In this document: positions 5,837-7,471 of the stretch, in pieces
How positions within the stretch are numbered: the stretch's first letter is position 1
Layout: each line of letters opens with the position of its first letter
DNA from: UBA5070 sp035352895
GTDB taxonomy: Bacteria > Fibrobacterota > Fibrobacteria > UBA5070
Length of the DNA: 7,471 nucleotides
Direction of reading: 5' to 3'
Assembly: GCA_035352895.1 (NCBI GenBank)
Contig: DAOPYN010000113.1
Coordinates: 1-7,471, forward strand
Notes under the pieces: model-generated
What the model saw: the letters and a program-made list of their open reading frames with translations, nothing else
What the model was told of the DNA's origin: nothing
The model's database searches: none
Translations under genes and position numbers: made by a program

Positions 5837-6994
5837 TCAAAGGCTCCTAAGCACCAGCACGGGAATCTCCGAGCGGGCGAACAGACGCAAGGGTGGTCCC
5901 CACGTGCCCGCGCCGCGACTGACGAAGGTCTGCACGTCTGCCAACCGCCCCAATCCAGCCAACATGGGCTGCTGCAGCGGGACCAGATGGTGGAAGGGCC
6001 AGATCTGCCCACCGTGCGTGTGGCCCGACAGCATCAATCCCACCCCCATCCCCCGGGCCGCCAATGCCTGGCGCGGCTGGTGGGCCAAAAGGATCACCGC
6101 CGCCCCCCGGGGAACGCCCTCCAGGGCCTTGGCTGGATCCGGGGCCACCCCTCCGGGTGCTCCGGCTTCGTGGGAATCCGTGATGCCCGCCACGTGGAGC
6201 GAATCTTCCCCGCGCGCCAGGACGCGATGTTCGTTCACCAAAACGTCCCAACCCAGACGGCGAACCTCGGCGGTCCAGGAAGCGATGCCGGAATAGGCTT
6301 CGTGGTTGCCCCGGACGAACAACTTGCCGTCCCGCGACCGGATCTCGGCCAGGGGAGCCACGGCATCCCGCAAGGCTTCCACGGTGCCGTCGGCGAGATC
6401 CCCCGTGTGCACCACCAGATCGGCATCGGCGCGATCGAGCGCATCCACCAGGTGCTGCGCATGTCGACGTCCACGCAGATGGCTGAAGTGCGTGTCGGAG
6501 ACGTGCGCGATCCGGTATCCATCGAAGGACCTGGGCAGCCCCGGCACGGATACCTGCACTTCTTGGATCCGTGGACTCGATCTGCCGCCGACCACGGCGG
6601 CCACCACTCCGGCCAATGCCAGGATCTGGAAACCCCAGTGGACGGAATGGACCCACGGACCGGCGTCCCATCCTCCCCACCGCGCGATCCCGCGCAGGAT
6701 CCAGCCCGATACGGTCCCCGAAATCGTACCAACCCACAGGAGGAACAAGGCTCCCATCCACAGGTATCCCACCAGGGAGACGATTTCCGCCGCCCACCCC
6801 GTGCGTCCCGTCCGGACCAGCACGAAGCTGGCGGGGATGGTCAAGAACAGGATCGAGAACGCGATCCGCACCCCCCAAAGGACGGAACCGGACGGACGCA
6901 GGAGGGAAATCCAGCGCGAGGCGACCTGGGCATGGAGCAGGGTCGACAGGGAGAGGATCACCAGGGAAAACACGACGAGACGAGTGGCGGACAT
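5837..6994 (-). CDS. Membrane-anchored calcineurin-like metallophosphoesterase (YkuE/YaeI-like)
   Basis: A 385-residue protein with about four N-terminal membrane segments (5-22, 37-60, 68-97 possibly as one long or two short, 118-137) and a C-terminal metallophosphoesterase domain. All metal-site motifs are intact: SDTH with D167 and H169, HTGD with D199, RGNHE with N230 and H231, AHQP with H305, and SGHTHGGQ with H325 and H327. Such enzymes use two metal ions to hydrolyse phosphomonoesters, diesters or pyrophosphates. The GHTHGGQIWP ending is typical of the YkuE/YaeI group, some of which act on lipid-linked phosphates. The substrate here is unknown, and an envelope lipid is inference from the membrane anchor and the glycan neighbours. 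ATG 6994 is chosen because it directly precedes the first membrane segment; a weak AGG lies about 10 bases upstream. A GTG at 7042 would add 16 polar residues and is less likely. It is divergent from the glycosyltransferase at 7097. Confidence 0.92.
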   Translation of the reverse strand: MSATRLVVFSLVILSLSTLLHAQVASRWISLLRPSGSVLWGVRIAFSILFLTIPASFVLVRTGRTGWAAEIVSLVGYLWMGALFLLWVGTISGTVSGWILRGIARWGGWDAGPWVHSVHWGFQILALAGVVAAVVGGRSSPRIQEVQVSVPGLPRSFDGYRIAHVSDTHFSHLRGRRHAQHLVDALDRADADLVVHTGDLADGTVEALRDAVAPLAEIRSRDGKLFVRGNHEAYSGIASWTAEVRRLGWDVLVNEHRVLARGEDSLHVAGITDSHEAGAPGGVAPDPAKALEGVPRGAAVILLAHQPRQALAARGMGVGLMLSGHTHGGQIWPFHHLVPLQQPMLAGLGRLADVQTFVSRGAGTWGPPLRLFARSEIPVLVLRSL

Positions 6995-7096
6995 TGTGCA
7001 ACAACCTACTCGTTCCGCGCACCGCCGTCCTTCCCCTCCCACCAGGGACTACGTTTGCATCGACCTCCCCACCCTACTTCCCACGGAGAGCCCAAG
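6995..7096. promoter_or_regulatory. Divergent intergenic region with promoters expected but not resolved
   Basis: These 102 bases separate the minus-strand phosphoesterase and the plus-strand glycosyltransferase, so both promoters should lie here unless a gene is leaderless. I see no convincing -35/-10 pair on either strand: TTGCAT at 7055-7060 has no matching -10. I see no hairpin or clear operator. A pyrimidine-rich run occupies about 7028-7042. Confidence 0.4.
7085..7088 (+). promoter_or_regulatory. Ribosome binding site of the glycosyltransferase gene
   Basis: GGAG lies 8 bases before the ATG at 7097, a standard spacing. It fixes the start, together with the MRILYG beginning expected of this family. 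Confidence 0.6.
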
Positions 7097-7471
7097 ATGA
7101 GGATCCTTTACGGCGTGCCCAGCGAAGGCATGGGACACGCGACCCGCTCGAAAGTGGTTGTCCAGCATCTTCTGGAGCGTGGACACGACGTGCGGATCGC
7201 CACCTCGGACCGCGCCCACACCTTCCTGGAACAAGCCTTTCCCGGTCGCACCTTCAAGATCGAAGGCTTCCATCTCAAGTACGACCAAGGCACCGTTTCG
7301 AAGTGGGGATCGTTCAAGCTCCTCCTGAAATCGGCCCCGGAAAGCCTGAAGACCAACATCGAACAGTTCGGCAAGGTCAACCGCGACTTCCAACCCGAAG
7401 TGGTCATTTCCGACTTCGAATCGTTCACCTACTACTTCGCCAAGGTCCACGGCCTCCCGCTGGTCTCGGTG
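7097..7471 (+). CDS. MJ1255/VC2487-type glycosyltransferase, N-terminal part (3' end outside the window)
   Basis: The first 125 residues are visible, and the frame is still open at the window edge. The protein opens with MRILYGVPSEGMGHATRS, in which GMGHATRS (11-18) is the glycine-rich loop of GT-B glycosyltransferases of the MurG/GT28-like and MJ1255-type group. A first Rossmann-like unit follows: helix 18-28, strand HDVRIATSD (30-38), then a loop and helices to about 97, and strand PEVVISDFES (100-109), which matches the VISDFEP-like motif of this group. The acceptor side is thus present and the nucleotide-sugar side is missing. Family members transfer a sugar to a lipid or glycan acceptor at the membrane, usually in envelope polysaccharide work; the specific sugar cannot be told. 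A clear ribosome binding site precedes the ATG. The flippase two genes away on the same strand makes a glycan-assembly context plausible. Confidence 0.85.
   Translation, partial: MRILYGVPSEGMGHATRSKVVVQHLLERGHDVRIATSDRAHTFLEQAFPGRTFKIEGFHLKYDQGTVSKWGSFKLLLKSAPESLKTNIEQFGKVNRDFQPEVVISDFESFTYYFAKVHGLPLVSV

Noticed and set aside
5847..7022. A 391-codon minus-strand frame over the phosphoesterase
   Set aside because: It is a shifted frame of the phosphoesterase, which has all catalytic motifs; the shadow is rich in R, G and P.
6306..7100. A 264-codon plus-strand frame opposite the phosphoesterase
   Set aside because: It is antisense to a gene with complete motifs, and T/R/P-rich without domains; the glycosyltransferase starts in another frame at 7097.
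1..7471. Mobile element, phage, CRISPR or toxin-antitoxin system
   Set aside because: I saw no transposase, integrase, direct-repeat array, terminal repeats or small paired toxin genes; composition is even apart from short intergenic gaps.

Overview
The window is GC-rich bacterial chromosomal DNA, densely coded, with short intergenic gaps and no gene-free stretch above about 160 bases. It holds a lipoprotein signal peptidase, a Wzx/MVF-like flippase, an MJ1255-type glycosyltransferase and a hybrid histidine kinase with a probable extracytoplasmic sugar-binding-like sensor. This fits a Gram-negative or diderm bacterium from an environmental lineage. Fibrobacterota or a deltaproteobacterial-type group is my guess from protein style only; the sequence does not prove a phylum. 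I see no mobile element, phage gene, CRISPR array, tRNA or rRNA.

Layout. (1) Positions 1-2428, plus strand: the 3' end of purB (adenylosuccinate lyase of the eukaryote-like type), followed after one base by a 683-codon hybrid sensor histidine kinase with a GTG start and a good ribosome binding site inside the purB tail. (2) Positions 2419-2910, minus strand: lspA, whose stop overlaps the kinase stop by 10 bases. (3) Positions 2911-3064: the divergent lspA/tetR intergenic region, with an imperfect hairpin in the lspA leader and a small palindrome. (4) Positions 3065-5225, plus strand: a TetR-family regulator followed by a polytopic polysaccharide flippase, separated by 85 AT-richer bases with a perfect 10-bp inverted repeat. 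(5) Positions 5281-6994, minus strand: a membrane-anchored calcineurin-like metallophosphoesterase and, 31 bases downstream of it, an unrecognised probably exported 174-residue protein. (6) From 7097, plus strand: the start of an MJ1255-type glycosyltransferase that runs off the window.

How the genes may work together. Apart from purB, most genes concern the cell envelope or its control. The flippase would move lipid-linked glycan across the inner membrane, and the glycosyltransferase could build or modify such a glycan. LspA matures lipoproteins. The phosphoesterase sits at the membrane with its active site probably in the cytoplasm or at the interface. The most testable regulatory idea is that the TetR protein binds the 21-bp-phased inverted repeat in front of the flippase and controls it. 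I found no clearly new multi-gene system. The least explained parts are the kinase's sensor domain, the 174-residue protein, and the inverted repeat.
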